Assembly (NCBI GenBank): GCA_014885115.2
Contig: WKLE02001741.1
Location: 1-64,000 of the forward strand
Direction: 5' to 3'
Source of the DNA: Asterionellopsis glacialis
Taxonomy: Eukaryota > Bacillariophyta > Plagiogrammaphyceae > Rhaphoneidales > Asterionellopsidaceae
DNA length: 64,000 bases
Notes under the pieces: model-generated
The model's input: the letters and a program-made list of their open reading frames with translations, nothing else
Databases searched by the model: none
What the model was told of the DNA's origin: nothing
Part shown: positions 9,443-19,834 of the stretch, in pieces
Numbering within the stretch: the first letter of the stretch is position 1
Layout: each line of letters begins with the position of its first letter
Translations under genes and position numbers: made by a program

Positions 9443-11572
9443 TTAAAGACGAGAAGCAGTTCCCGTGTAGACCCCAACGCCGTCCTTCGTAAGGCGCTTT
9501 AAGTGCTGTTCATAACCAGGTCCAGGTTCAGATTGGTTCAGAGGATCACGGTTTGCGGATTCCATAATGTGTGGGTAAACATCCCCATCCCAGCGGCCAA
9601 GGGCACTCTTAAGACGGAAGTCCGAAAAATCTCGGGCATCAACCAGGGGAATGGCATTTGGGCGAACTATATCAAGAAGGTCCAAAACACATGAACGGAC
9701 CCAACCAGCCTGCTCCTGAGAAGCGTATCCGTCTTCAAGGAAATCTCCAAGTTCGCGTTCCATCCAGTACAATCCAAAGAGAACTGCCAAGTCCCGAAGG
9801 ACGGTAAGCTCGTTCGACGTGATGATACTTCCTCTCTCTTCAGCATCAAGGCTTGCTGCTGTGTTTTGTAATAGTACCAATAATGAATAAGCACGAGATG
9901 TACGAGCCATTTGCACCAAGGCGTTATTCCATGCTTGCTGCATTGTCTTACCGCCCATAACCGAGGATTGAATTTGTTGTGCAGCCTCAGCTAACAAACG
10001 CGCCGCTCGATGCCGGAAGGCTTTGATCAAGACTGGCAACTGACGCAAGTCGTCAGCACAACGAGCTTCCAAACGTTCGGAGCTGCCGGACATGATTGCC
10101 TTTAGGGAAGGAATGAGATGTTTTTGATCACATTTGTCGTATACAGAAAGATCGTCGTTGCCTTCAACAGCTTGAACTAACTTCAACAGAACCTTAACTA
10201 CCTGTTGTGGAAGCATATGATTGTCTCCTTCAACGGTAGGGTTTTGAAGATACGATGTAAGCATCTCTGGTAAGCCAGAGCACTGCAAAAATCCGTGTCC
10301 ACCGCATGCCTTACGGCAGTCTTCAATGCCATCAGCAGCCACTGTGGTTGTGAACGACTTGAGAGCAGAAGTTGATGCATGAATATCAGCAACTTCTGTC
10401 TTGGTGATATTTCCACCAGACACTAATAGCTTTTCAATCGCGGTGAGGTCCTCAAGGACTTTCTTCCCAGTGAAGAAGAAGCAGTACGATGCAGCCAAGC
10501 TGGGCAGCAGACGGTGTTGTTGCTGCTTGTACTCCAAAATCTGAAGTTCGCTCTTTCCATCTTCACTGAAACCCTGTTTGCGAATGGCTGAATAACGAAG
10601 TGAAATAGTGCACGCCATTGCCAAATGTTTACCAGCTTCGTTGATAATATAAGCACGGACTTGCATCATGGTAATATAAGAAATTTTAGACGTAGCGTCG
10701 GATATAGACTTCTTCTGATATTTTCCATTTTCATCAACGGTAGAAAATCTCATAGCCATATTGCGACGAGGAATGACAACGTTTTCAAACCGAGCAAAAC
10801 CATTGTCCATATTATTGTAACCAATCTTGGGTCCAATGTCGCCGGTCTTGACTCCAGGTAATAATTTATGACTGTCCATCGATCGCAAAGGGACCAAGAA
10901 GTTATGAATACCACGATCAACACCATCGCCATCTATTAGTCTTGCAATAACCATAGCATGGTTGGCAGTACGACCAAGTGTTCCAGGCCAAAATTTGGCA
11001 CTGGTAATTGTTGGTGAGTTGATCACCCAGCTCCCTCCAGGTTGACCACCTTTGGCTTCCGGCAAAAATGTAGCGGTTGTTTCAAGGGCACGCACGTTGC
11101 TTCCGTGACCAAGCTCAGTTTGTGCATAGCAACCAATCATTCTCCAATCACGGCACATCGGAAGCCACTTTGCCTTTTGCTCTTCATCACAAAGACTAAC
11201 GATATTCGGAACAAACATAACCCAATGTAATGAAGTCGGAAGATCATCTGCCACAGCAGCCAGTAAAGTCGGGTAGTCTTTGCTTTGAATAATTTGACCA
11301 TCACATTCGTTTCCAATTCCTAACTTTCGGCAAATTTCCACAAGACGTACTTGCTTAGCTAACGCCCTCACGTGACGGTCCGTGCGATGAAGGTAAGCAT
11401 TTTCTTCGTTCGAAAAGATCCCTGTCGGATCACGAGCAATCACTGCTTCCAAATGACGACGTCTTTCTGTCTCAGCCTTGCCACCATCGAATAGATTTGT
11501 CATACGTTCCACGGAAAAGGTTGCTTGTCCACGCTCTCTCGCGAGGTCTGCATTCACCTTGGTTGACGCCAT
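9443..11572 (-). CDS. Peroxisomal acyl-CoA oxidase
   Basis: Single exon, 709 aa, the usual length for the family. ATG 11572 (MASTKV) is the first methionine; seven more upstream codons are open but lack ATG. The FAD/substrate region reads CYAQTELGHGSNVRALET, and KACGGHGFLQCSGLPEM is the acyl-CoA oxidase C-terminal signature. The protein ends in Ser-Arg-Leu, an accepted PTS1 peroxisome signal. The enzyme oxidises acyl-CoA to trans-2-enoyl-CoA and passes electrons from FAD to oxygen, giving hydrogen peroxide; this is the first step of peroxisomal beta-oxidation. Chain-length preference cannot be read from the sequence. The start codon lies about 1 kb from the next gene, which runs divergently. 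Confidence 0.95.
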   Translation of the reverse strand: MASTKVNADLARERGQATFSVERMTNLFDGGKAETERRRHLEAVIARDPTGIFSNEENAYLHRTDRHVRALAKQVRLVEICRKLGIGNECDGQIIQSKDYPTLLAAVADDLPTSLHWVMFVPNIVSLCDEEQKAKWLPMCRDWRMIGCYAQTELGHGSNVRALETTATFLPEAKGGQPGGSWVINSPTITSAKFWPGTLGRTANHAMVIARLIDGDGVDRGIHNFLVPLRSMDSHKLLPGVKTGDIGPKIGYNNMDNGFARFENVVIPRRNMAMRFSTVDENGKYQKKSISDATSKISYITMMQVRAYIINEAGKHLAMACTISLRYSAIRKQGFSEDGKSELQILEYKQQQHRLLPSLAASYCFFFTGKKVLEDLTAIEKLLVSGGNITKTEVADIHASTSALKSFTTTVAADGIEDCRKACGGHGFLQCSGLPEMLTSYLQNPTVEGDNHMLPQQVVKVLLKLVQAVEGNDDLSVYDKCDQKHLIPSLKAIMSGSSERLEARCADDLRQLPVLIKAFRHRAARLLAEAAQQIQSSVMGGKTMQQAWNNALVQMARTSRAYSLLVLLQNTAASLDAEERGSIITSNELTVLRDLAVLFGLYWMERELGDFLEDGYASQEQAGWVRSCVLDLLDIVRPNAIPLVDARDFSDFRLKSALGRWDGDVYPHIMESANRDPLNQSEPGPGYEQHLKRLTKDGVGVYTGTASRL

Positions 11573-12633
11573 TTTGGTTCTTGGATAAGACAATTATGTT
11601 GTTCTATGCCCCAAGAGAGAGGAAGTTCCTTTTGTGCACAAACACGAACCTCATGATTCGCGTGGAACTTCAACTCCGTCAACCTTGTGCTGTCAGCTGT
11701 CAGTCTCTGCGCGAGAGTTGAAAAAGGATAAGAAGAGAAAGAAAACCCATGCACGCGCGCACTGACAAAGTGACGGTCGGTACGAGTCTCACAAGCACCC
11801 CGAAAATTCAAAGTCCAACAATTTTCGCGATAGAAAAGAGACTGTCATCTGTCGCACGCACTATCATATTATAATATATTCATTTCGCGCATACTCGCGT
11901 CTTTTTGAAATTTTAGTTGTTAGAAAATACGTTGTCCATTATACCGTATTTTCAATTTCAAAATTTTTGATGCAGTACATTGCATTTTATTATATTTGAT
12001 ATATAATACATAAATATTTGATTATTAAGTATGGCCAGCGCGGTCCCGCCTTATTTTACTTAATTCGGTTCCATTTCAATTTGTCAACAGAACGGTAGTG
12101 AATTCTTGTAAACTGTTTCCATTACATAACGAACGTCATAATTTGCATAAATTTAGGATATACCTCATTCCCTGTCAGTAGTTGGAGCTAGCAGGGACAG
12201 TTCGTACCTAGAGTACCAGGTACCCTACCAGGTACCAGGTACATGGTACTTTACCAGAACCAGTTTTGATACTTAAGGTCAGGAGGTATTCAGGGTCACA
12301 ACCAGTGCAACTGTACCGCACTTCACAGATAATAAAAAAACACCTAGAAAATAGCATGTCCAGTCTTTTTGTGTCGTTGCAGTTTTCCCAGTTTGTCGGT
12401 CTATTTGAGTCTCCAGAGAGGTCCTGGTAGTGTACACTATCCGGGGCCGTCGTCTTCATCCATTTATTTATATTATATGCCTTTAACCTGTTGCTGGCAC
12501 TACAGAACTTGTCGTTCAAGTTAAAATAACCGGGTCTGTTTTCAATCCAGCCTGCTGTAGACATTTGTTCCTATAGTTAATGTTCTAAGTGTGGCCAATT
12601 GATTACAAAATTCATTAGAATCAGTCAATCAAC
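11573..12633. other. Divergent intergenic region with GTACC motifs
   Basis: This lies between the acyl-CoA oxidase and the GH99-like gene, which diverge. Positions 11860-12030 are very AT-rich. Positions 12207-12260 carry a run of TACCAGGTACC palindromes. No gene is supported. Confidence 0.55.
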
Positions 12634-14108
12634 ATGAGAAGGGTAGTGGTTTTGTTTTTCCTTCTTGGCTCAATTGCGTTCCGTGTATCATCTGCCTTGA
12701 ACGGCGATGATCGGTCACTCAGAGAATCACAACGAGCTGAACGGAGAAATTTTTTTAGACGAGCTGGGGGAGGTAGAACTCGTGGTGGAAACAAACCAAG
12801 GTCAGCTGCGAAACCAAATCCAAGGAAAAAAAGAAAACGTACTCCTCTCCCTCCAACAACTTCTAGACCGACTGCTTCTCCCACGACTTCGGCACCAACT
12901 AAATCACCCGTACCAAGTCCCTATAATTATACAGTTGGAGTTTACTATTACCCATGGCATTCACATGACTTTCATGGAGGGAAATACCTAAGAGCTGATT
13001 TGGAGCCTGAGCAATATCCGGAGTTGGGGGAGTATGATGATCGGGAAGCATCAGTTATTGCTCAGCATTTACAATGGAGCAAGTATGCGAATATTAATTT
13101 ATGGGTTTCTGCCTGGTGGGGTCCGGGTAGACGAACTGATACTACGTTAAAGCAGCACGTTTTCCCTCACAATGACTTGGCAGATAGTGGTGTTAAGATA
13201 GCCCTACTGTATGAAACCACAGGTCGCATTGATACAGATGCACTGAACGATACCGCAACAGCAACAAGAAGGGTATACGATGACATTGATTACATAGCAA
13301 AAACATATTTTGACCATGACAGTTATCATCGCATAGATGGACGTCCTGTCGTTTTGATATACATCTCTCGCTGGTTAGACAATTATGATTTGCTAGAAGA
13401 GGTAGTCGGGTTGATGCGTAATGCTTCTGCTGCAAATGGGCATGATATATACCTTATTGGAGATCAAGTTTGGGGCAGGGCCCCAGGGGACAACTATCCT
13501 CCATTTGCCCTTTTAGATGCTGTAACTAACTATGGTAAGAGTTTCGTACAGACACACGTCAAGTTTTGCTGTCATGTTAAATTTGTATTTCTTATAATGC
13601 TTGTCGTTTACAAAAACTATGCCTTGTTTCAACAACAGATGTTTACGGCAACATGAATAGAAAGTATTATGCAGGGCAAGACGGAGTTGATTCATACCAT
13701 GAGAAACAAGTAGCATGGAGGGATGCAGCCAAGCTTCAAAATTGTGGATTCATACCTTCGGTGACTCCTGGATTTAATGATGCTGCAGTTCGTGATGGAC
13801 ATATTCCGGTATCAAGAAAACTCAGTGAGACATCAGATTTTGGTACACTCTTTGAGGCGATCTTAGCCAATGCTCTAACTATCCTAGATGATACGACGGG
13901 TTCAATGTTTCTAATAACATCATTTAATGAATGGCATGAAGATACACAGATTGAACCCGTCGAAGAAAATGTGTTCAAACTTGACCTGAATAGGACTACA
14001 AGCTTGCCCACAAATCTTACATACGGTCTTGACTACCAACGGTATGGAACTTTGTACTTACAGTTATTGAGAGATGCTACGTCTTCTCATAGTAGCAGTA
14101 TTTTGTAA
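12634..14108 (+). CDS. Secreted GH99-like glycoside hydrolase
   Basis: Two exons, 12634-13534 and 13639-14108, with a 104-bp GT-AG intron; the junction reads VTNY/DVYGN. About 456 aa. A signal peptide (MRRVVVLFFLLGSIAFRVSS) is followed by a basic stretch and a Pro/Thr/Ser linker (TSRPTASPTTSAPTKSP, about 72-90). The domain opens with VGVYYYPWHSHDFHGG and contains NLWVSAWWGPGR. Near the end comes ITSFNEWHEDTQIEP, matching the catalytic NEWxExTQIEP block of family GH99 (endo-alpha-mannosidase/mannanase), whose two glutamates are essential. The protein is probably in the ER/Golgi lumen or at the cell surface, acting on alpha-mannosides; the Pro/Thr linker is typical of diatom wall-associated proteins. 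The exact substrate is inferred from the family only. Confidence 0.88.
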
Positions 14109-14138
14109 AATAATATTTTTCAGAAACATAAACTCTAG

Positions 14139-14987
14139 CTAGTCAATTATTTTGTGCAATGGTCTATTTGGATGGCGATTGTAGTGGTGTATGAGTGCCT
14201 GGGACGCTGCTTTCACAAATGCATCATTGCTCTTGTCACCGGCACACTCATCTGCATTCCACCACCATTGTTGCATCCCTTCCAAAATAACGTCTACATT
14301 GAGTGGTTCCTGTGGATGGACAACTCCAGCAGGTAATGCTTCAAGTGGCCATCTAGCACTCATTACAGAAAGTTTCTTTGACCGATTTAGTGATCGATTG
14401 GGTTGTATACGACGATCAATCAACATACCAATTATGACCACATTAGCAGGTGCACTTTTTGGATCCATAACATCTGTAGAATCAGGTGAAAGGTACACTG
14501 CTCCACTTTGCTGAAGGATATAGTTTCCATCGCACCCCTCTTTACTCGTATCACAAATAAATTCCACGTTCTTGGGAAGGTCTTTCTCATTATCGTGGTC
14601 ATTCTTACCCCAAAGTTCTTGTAATCTAGCTTCAAGCGCCTCTTGATCTTTCATATTCTTAGAAACAATTTGCACCGTTGCAAATTTCTTTTTATCTTGC
14701 ATTTGACACTGCCACTGTAGAAAGTTACATATTTGCTTTGCTACTGCAAGAATCTTTTCTCGTCGTGGGCGTGCCTCCGAGGGGAATCCGTAACCAGCAT
14801 CACAGATTAAAACCCTTTTTGGTAGTTGTTCTTGAAGAGATAATTTCGACAAATCCTCATTAATTGAAATGTCCTCGGTCCTCACTTCACTTTCGTCAGC
14901 ACCTTCTATATTTTCTTGCACTATCTCAGCAATTGTGTTCGTTGGAGATTTCTTCGGATCTAAAGTTGCTTTTTCTGGAGTGGCCAT
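14139..14987 (-). CDS. Trm10-family tRNA methyltransferase (SPOUT)
   Basis: Single exon, 282 aa, starting at ATG 14987. The first 55 residues are acidic and low in complexity. The core shows KRVLICDAGYG at its start, SGAVYLSPDS, then VVIIGMLIDRRIQPNRSL and SARWPLEALP. These match the Trm10/TRMT10 blocks that build the SAM-binding trefoil knot (IYLTxDS, YVIGGLVD, ARLPI). Family members methylate N1 of purine 9 in tRNA. The region after the knot (VDVILEGMQQWWW) matches the terminal helix. Divergence is high enough that substrate base and compartment are open. No clear transit peptide is seen. Confidence 0.78.
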   Translation of the reverse strand: MATPEKATLDPKKSPTNTIAEIVQENIEGADESEVRTEDISINEDLSKLSLQEQLPKRVLICDAGYGFPSEARPRREKILAVAKQICNFLQWQCQMQDKKKFATVQIVSKNMKDQEALEARLQELWGKNDHDNEKDLPKNVEFICDTSKEGCDGNYILQQSGAVYLSPDSTDVMDPKSAPANVVIIGMLIDRRIQPNRSLNRSKKLSVMSARWPLEALPAGVVHPQEPLNVDVILEGMQQWWWNADECAGDKSNDAFVKAASQALIHHYNRHPNRPLHKIID

Positions 14988-15288
14988 GGTTGACACCGAG
15001 ATTCACAAGACCGCAAGACAGGGCAACATCAAGAAAAAGAAGATAACAAAAAAATTCGAAATCAAAATAATCACAATTTTTTTTTTGCAGGTGCGGCGGT
15101 CACATGCCGGTCTGACCGTATGACGAATAGCCCACCGGATTGATTTCTGAGAAGGGCAAGCTCTACTCTAGTAGGAGTTGTAGAGACTCTCCAAACTTGT
15201 TAAAAATCCTAACACACATCTAAACCTCTAATGGTATGATTCTAACATTGAATAGACTAATTTCCGTAGTTCAACTGATTTACTCTAG

Positions 15289-15291
<3 letters not shown>

Positions 15292-15326
<35 letters not shown>
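15292..15326. repeat. (AG)n microsatellite
   Basis: Uninterrupted AG dinucleotide run of about 35 bases. Confidence 0.97.
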
Positions 15327-15329
<3 letters not shown>

Positions 15330-15479
15330 AAAAAGTTTTTAAATTATTTGATTTTACAGTATAAAAATGAAATGGCATTGGACTTTAAGTGAAATAGATT
15401 CTATTGATATTGCTTGCCAATTGAAACCCTCGCAGACGAATTCATACCACCAAGACGCAGTGGAATTTTTTAAAAAAAT

Positions 15480-15540
15480 GAATAGGTTTCAGTTCCATGG
15501 AGTACAATTTGCCGGTGGAACGTCATTATCGTCAAAAAGG
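15480..15540 (-). promoter_or_regulatory. Candidate SECIS element in peroxiredoxin 3' UTR
   Basis: About 120 nt after the stop codon, read on the minus strand, is AUGA (15526-15523), then 12 nt, then AA, then 18 nt, then UGA. This is the order and spacing of a eukaryotic SECIS. UGAC (15525-15522) faces UGAA (15491-15488), giving the tandem G-A/A-G pairs of the SECIS quartet. A perfect 6-bp helix follows (GUUCCA 15521-15516 with UGGAAC 15497-15492). The apical loop carries the unpaired AA. The lower helix is weak (GAUA/UAUU, then U-run with A-run). This was found by eye; no folding was computed. Confidence 0.6.
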
Positions 15541-15648
15541 GAGGGAATCTCCAATCAAAATCATCAATAGAAACTTAGCCTCAATCTAGGTACCACTGCC
15601 TGTACTTTGCTTATTTCATACTCTATCAGCACACGTACAACTGAATGA

Positions 15649-16242
15649 CTAATTTCCTTTGATTGCATCAAGCATGGCAGGAGCACATGTAACTTCTGGG
15701 AAGGCATCACCAGCAGGATCATCATCAGCTTCAGCAATGGCAAGGTGTTTAATTTCACCATCAACAACATGAAGGGCATGGCGCTTGCAACGTCCGATAA
15801 TACCAATGCTGTTAGGACCTTCGTGAGTTAGCTCCATATCAAGTGCCTTGGTTAGGGTTCCACTGGGGTCGCCCATGAATGTAATCATGGAACCTTCAAT
15901 GCCCTGGTCAGCAGCCCATGCCTTCATTACTGCACCATCGTTGACACAATACACAAGGACTTCTTCAATCCCTGCCTCCTTGAGAGCGTCTTGATTCTCA
16001 AGGTAACCAGGGATTTGAGTTGTGGATCACGTAGGAGTAAAGGCTCCAGGTAGACCCACGACAAGAAGATTCCTTCCCTTGGTATAATCTACCAAATTAA
16101 CTTCGTCAGGTGGGAATCCAGAATGAAGATTTACCGATGGGAGCTTGTCTCCGACACTGGCAAAAGCACGAAACGATTGCTTGTTGATAAGACCCGAAGA
16201 ACGGCCCGCCGTTCGGGCTACAACGGTAGCGATGCGAAACAT
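15649..16242 (-). CDS. Type II (PRX5-like) peroxiredoxin, predicted selenoprotein (UGA = Sec72)
   Basis: One exon, 197 residues if the in-frame TGA at 16029-16027 is read as selenocysteine. Upstream, residues 1-71 end in LPGAFTPT. Downstream the same frame continues as STTQIPGYLENQDALKEAG and then VNDGAVMKAW to a TAG stop at 15649. Type II peroxiredoxins have FTPTCS here; the TGA replaces exactly the peroxidatic Cys and nothing else is broken. VTCAPAML near the end supplies the resolving Cys, as in PRX5. A SECIS-like hairpin lies in the 3' UTR. The N-terminus (MFRIATVVARTAGRSSG...) is basic and hydroxylated, resembling a mitochondrial presequence. The enzyme reduces peroxides using thioredoxin or glutaredoxin. 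The alternative is a pseudogene with one nonsense change. Confidence 0.85.
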
Positions 16243-16808
16243 CGTATCTGTCTGGTTGTAAAAAACCTTAGCCTCTCTTTTGTGAAGAGTGTTGTCACTG
16301 CCGTGTCGGTTGTTCGGTGGACTCTTCTCTTCCGCTGACGGAAATCGACAACATCATTTTTTGGGTGTCCTTGATGGCCTCCAACCGCGCTGACGCTCGC
16401 TCGCTCGTCTCTCCCTCCACCATAACCCTGATGGAGATCCGATGTAAGAGTACAGGTATTACGTTGGAATCTACTGTATGAATTCTGGAATGTTTCAAGG
16501 GTTGGTGTGAGTATCTTTAGCGAGTCAGCCTGACTCGCATGGACCCATACTTAGTCCTACTCTGGTAAAAAAAAAGGTATTTACCCAGGTACCTTAAAAA
16601 CTAGGAGTACCTGGTAGGACCTACCTGGTACACCCGCCAGTACAAAGATCTCTTCGCCTTTCTCCAAACACTCGGTTCATCACCATCAAACAGTTTATCG
16701 AGACTCTTCGAAAAATCGAACTCGCCTTGTTGTTTTGTCACGACAACACAAACTTTCCCACCATTTCATTAGCAATTTTCACATTCTCAAATTATCTGCT
16801 AATTAACT
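16243..16808. other. Divergent promoter region with GTACC motifs
   Basis: This lies between the peroxiredoxin (-) and CacyBP-like (+) genes. Positions 16575-16635 carry TACCCAGGTACC/TACCTGGTAGG copies. No gene is supported. Confidence 0.55.
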
Positions 16809-17699
16809 ATGGAAGCGACCATGATGGATATTGAAGAAGTCGGTTCTACGGAACAGGCAGCACCGTCGGAAGAACGGCTTCTTGACGCACAAGCCATTGA
16901 GGAAGCAGCTGCTCAAATGACACGTGTATCAGCTAGATTACATTTAGAATCCTTGGCTAAAAAGTTACGAAAAGAAAGTGAAGCACTTAAGCGAGTCGAG
17001 AAAAGTCGAGCGATGGCGGAAAAATCCGAAGCTGCTGCGACGATGGAATCAGCTGGAGGTGGAAATGAAGCTTCATCTATTCCTGCAAAGGATGATGAAT
17101 CAAAATCATCTCAAGAACCTTCTGCAGTTGCAGCTACTCCTCCTGCGCCTACTCCGAGAGCTCCCAAAGTAGTAGCTGCCAAGCCACCACCATTGACGAA
17201 TCAAGCTAAATATATACCAATCGATAAATTTGCATTTGATTTTGGTGGTTACCGATCGAAATTTGTTACGATATATATTGATTTACCATTTGTGGGGACA
17301 ATCCCCAAGGAACAAATTAAATGTGACTTTCACACATCTTCGTTTGATTTGATTGTGAAAAATCTGGAAGGCAAGTCCTATCGGTTAGTAAAAACAAACT
17401 TAGAAAAGGATATAGTGCCTGACAAGTCGAAATATATAGTCAAATCTGACAAAATCGTCATTAAATTAGCCAAGGTTAAGGGCGAATACGGTAGCTTTGA
17501 CTATTGGAGTAAATTAACAAACGAAAAGAAGGGTGTCACTGGTAGCAAGAAATCAGATGACCCTTCTGCTGGTTTGATGGATATGATGAAAGACATGTAT
17601 GACTCAGGTGATGATAACATGAAGAAAATGATTGGTGAAACCATGATGAAACAACGACGAGGTGAACTGGGTGCAGACTCAGCCCTTGGTGGTCTTTAG
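16809..17699 (+). CDS. Calcyclin-binding protein/SIP homologue (CS + SGS domains)
   Basis: Single exon, 296 aa. Residues about 20-70 form a helical N-terminal hairpin, followed by an Ala/Pro/Ser-rich linker. Residues about 137-230 form a CS domain: KFAFDFGGYRSKFVTIYIDL and VKNLEGKSYRL are characteristic of CacyBP/SIP. The C-terminus (SAGLMDMMKDMYDSGDDNMK, then TMMKQRRGE) matches the SGS segment. In animals CacyBP links the SIAH1 ubiquitin ligase with Skp1 and binds S100 proteins and Hsp90; which of these hold in a diatom is unknown. The human protein is shorter (228 aa); the extra length is the linker. Confidence 0.9.
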   Translation: MEATMMDIEEVGSTEQAAPSEERLLDAQAIEEAAAQMTRVSARLHLESLAKKLRKESEALKRVEKSRAMAEKSEAAATMESAGGGNEASSIPAKDDESKSSQEPSAVAATPPAPTPRAPKVVAAKPPPLTNQAKYIPIDKFAFDFGGYRSKFVTIYIDLPFVGTIPKEQIKCDFHTSSFDLIVKNLEGKSYRLVKTNLEKDIVPDKSKYIVKSDKIVIKLAKVKGEYGSFDYWSKLTNEKKGVTGSKKSDDPSAGLMDMMKDMYDSGDDNMKKMIGETMMKQRRGELGADSALGGL

Positions 17700-17945
17700 T
17701 TCAAATGTGTCAAAAAACTTTCTGATGGTTTATTAGTCATAAAGTAGATGAGCATTCAGCCTATCTTTTTGGCTTGTTGAGTCGACTTGGCTGAAACGTA
17801 GAGAATGTAGAGAGTTCAATAGAACCTACCAAATGTATATATGAGACGTGCGCAAAATCCAATTTAGACGCAGCCTATTTAGTATGTAAAGATGCAGTAT
17901 TAGAAAAATTAAAGATGAAACTTAGGGGAGTTCGATTAGAAATGG

Positions 17946-18476
17946 TCATTGTGAAAGAACACGCGAATCGACCGTTTCAAGGATCCCACATGGGAAGGGG
18001 TCGATAGGGATATCCAACATATTTTCGACACGGGAAGGGTGATAAACTGCGTAGTAATCTTTGATACCGGTAGCCAGGGCAGTTTGCTTTGCAACTGCTG
18101 TGTAATGCCGTGATATTTGAGCAATATGGTCTGTTTCAATGTGACGCATATGTTGTACTTCGATTATTATTCGTATAGTTTGTGTTCTTTCTCGTTGTCG
18201 CCACCGAGACAAACGAGTCTCTAAACCTCGAAAGCATACTCGTTTTCCTATTATATCGAGTAGGTTAGATGCATTATGATCATGTAGTACTTGAAGTTGC
18301 ATGCACAAGTTCCTATCGGCCTCCCTGAATCTTTGTATATCTGATGGCTGATACCAGAGTGTGCATCGTTCATCGACTGACATGCACGAAAGTGGCGGAA
18401 CTTTCGGTATTACTTGCGCTTCGAGAAGAAAAGATACTTTTTTCTTCTTATTTTTTGACTCTGTTGTAGTGTTCAT
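17946..18476 (-). CDS. Conserved-looking hypothetical protein
   Basis: Single exon, 176 aa, ATG 18476. I do not recognise a named family. A basic N-terminus (KNKKKKVSFLLEAQVIP) leads into TLWYQPSDIQRFREAD. Then come CFRGLETRLSRWRQRER and a helical segment HMRHIETDHIAQISRHYTAV with many charged residues. The pattern of a Trp-Tyr-x-x-x-D/E-x-x-x-F motif, a Cys-x-Arg-Gly-Leu-Glu motif and a later helix resembles a family often annotated as hypothetical in diatoms. Its 3' end lies 246 bp from that of the CacyBP-like gene, in convergent orientation. Confidence 0.6.
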   Translation of the reverse strand: MNTTTESKNKKKKVSFLLEAQVIPKVPPLSCMSVDERCTLWYQPSDIQRFREADRNLCMQLQVLHDHNASNLLDIIGKRVCFRGLETRLSRWRQRERTQTIRIIIEVQHMRHIETDHIAQISRHYTAVAKQTALATGIKDYYAVYHPSRVENMLDIPIDPFPCGILETVDSRVLSQ

Positions 18477-19109
18477 TGTCTTTTCTTGTTGTTCGGCACT
18501 TGCAACTTTTATTTAATAGGCATGGGTTCGGTCTATAGTGAGTGTTCTTGCTTTACGCCAGACTTGATTATTCTGACTTCTAGTTCTATCGCTACTTTTC
18601 ACTTGCATTTATGAACATTAGAATAGCCATATCTTGTTGGTTCCCTTCTTCAGTGTGTACGAAAGAGCAAAGAAAGAAATTTATATACCAAGTATAATAT
18701 TTATTAATCTTATGAAATCAGGGGTGATACAGTTTATTGCCTTTCGGGGTACTTGAGAAAAATGTTTACTTATAGGCAACGGATTTTTGTGGTGTGCACA
18801 GAACACGTAAGGATGCATGGCAAGAAAAAGCAGAATTTTTTAGATACAAAAAGAGTTCATAAATGATGATCTTTATTCAATGGATAATGAAGTTCCTTAA
18901 GCATGAACTATATATTTATGGAGCTGGTGTTTTCGGGGGTATTTTAATCACGGTTTGAGATAAATCCACGTTAACAGTCCACGATCTGATTGAAAAAATA
19001 CCGATTGCTCTTATGCTATTAATTCGATACACGTAGGTGTTGTTCTTGAATGCGTTAATGATTACTACAAAAAAAGTACAGGTATCGCAAGAGCAAGATG
19101 CCCAAGACA

Positions 19110-19468
19110 GAATCAAGAAGAAGTTATCAAACCTTCGTTCATTACACTCTATATATGTATGAATGATATTTGGGGGTCCAACGAGGCCCTAACTGGTACG
19201 AAGTGTGTTGATCTTTATTTTCTGGAAATAGGATGGAGTACCGTCACGACTGCCGGAATGGGTTTTTAAGTCGTGGTTCCCTTTTGAATTAAAAAGTTAG
19301 AAAGAATGAAATGAATTGTCAACTATCAATGCAGGACAATTTATACATTTTGTATTTAGGTTGAAACATCCCAACGCTATTTACGGTAATCGTTGAAAAC
19401 TCCCCAAAGCATTTTTAATTTTCTTTTCCATGCACAGGAGTAAACAAGAATACCGTCAAGTACCGGGT
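19110..19468. repeat. 364-bp tandem repeat, copy 1
   Basis: It starts at GAATCAAGAAGAAGTTATC and runs to AATACCGTCAAGTACCGGGTAG. It is nearly identical to the next 360 bases, differing by scattered substitutions and small indels. I see no protein-coding frame conserved between copies and no terminal inverted repeats. Confidence 0.92.
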
Positions 19469-19473
19469 AGGCC

Positions 19474-19834
19474 GAATCAAGAACAAGTTATCAAAACTTC
19501 GTTCATTACTCTATATATGTATGAATGATATTTGGGGGTTCAACGAGGCCCTAACTGGTACGAAGTGTGTTGATCTTTATTTTCTGGAAAGAGGATAGAG
19601 TACCGTCACGACTGCCGGAATGGGTTTTTAAGTCGTGGTTCGCTTTAGAATTAAAAAGTTAGAAAGAATGAAACGAATTGTCAACTATCAATGCAGGACA
19701 ATTTATACATTTTGTATTTAGGTTGAAACATCCCAACGCTATTTACAGTAATCGTTGAAAACTCCCCAAAGCATTTTTAATTTCATTTCCATGCACAGTA
19801 GAAGTAAACAAGAATACCGTCAAGTGCCGGGTAG
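19474..19834. repeat. 364-bp tandem repeat, copy 2
   Basis: Direct repeat of 19110-19468. Differences include one loss near TATATATGT, TTCCCTTTT versus TTCGCTTTA, and AATTTTCTTTTCC versus AATTTCATTTCC close to the end. Confidence 0.92.

Larger units (their letters stand above)
14988..15648. other. Intergenic region and peroxiredoxin 3' UTR
   Basis: This lies between the Trm10-like start and the peroxiredoxin stop, both on the minus strand. It holds a GA microsatellite (15292-15326) and the SECIS-like hairpin described separately. An open frame at 15367-15570 (+) has an ATG but no recognisable features, so I do not call it. Confidence 0.6.

Noticed and set aside
15367..15570. 67-residue plus-strand frame with ATG
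   Set aside because: It overlaps the SECIS-like hairpin and peroxiredoxin 3' UTR on the other strand and has no recognisable motif.
16027..16029. Ordinary nonsense mutation reading of the peroxiredoxin TGA
   Set aside because: The frame on both sides is intact, the site is exactly the catalytic position, and a SECIS-like hairpin follows. A single nonsense change cannot be fully excluded.
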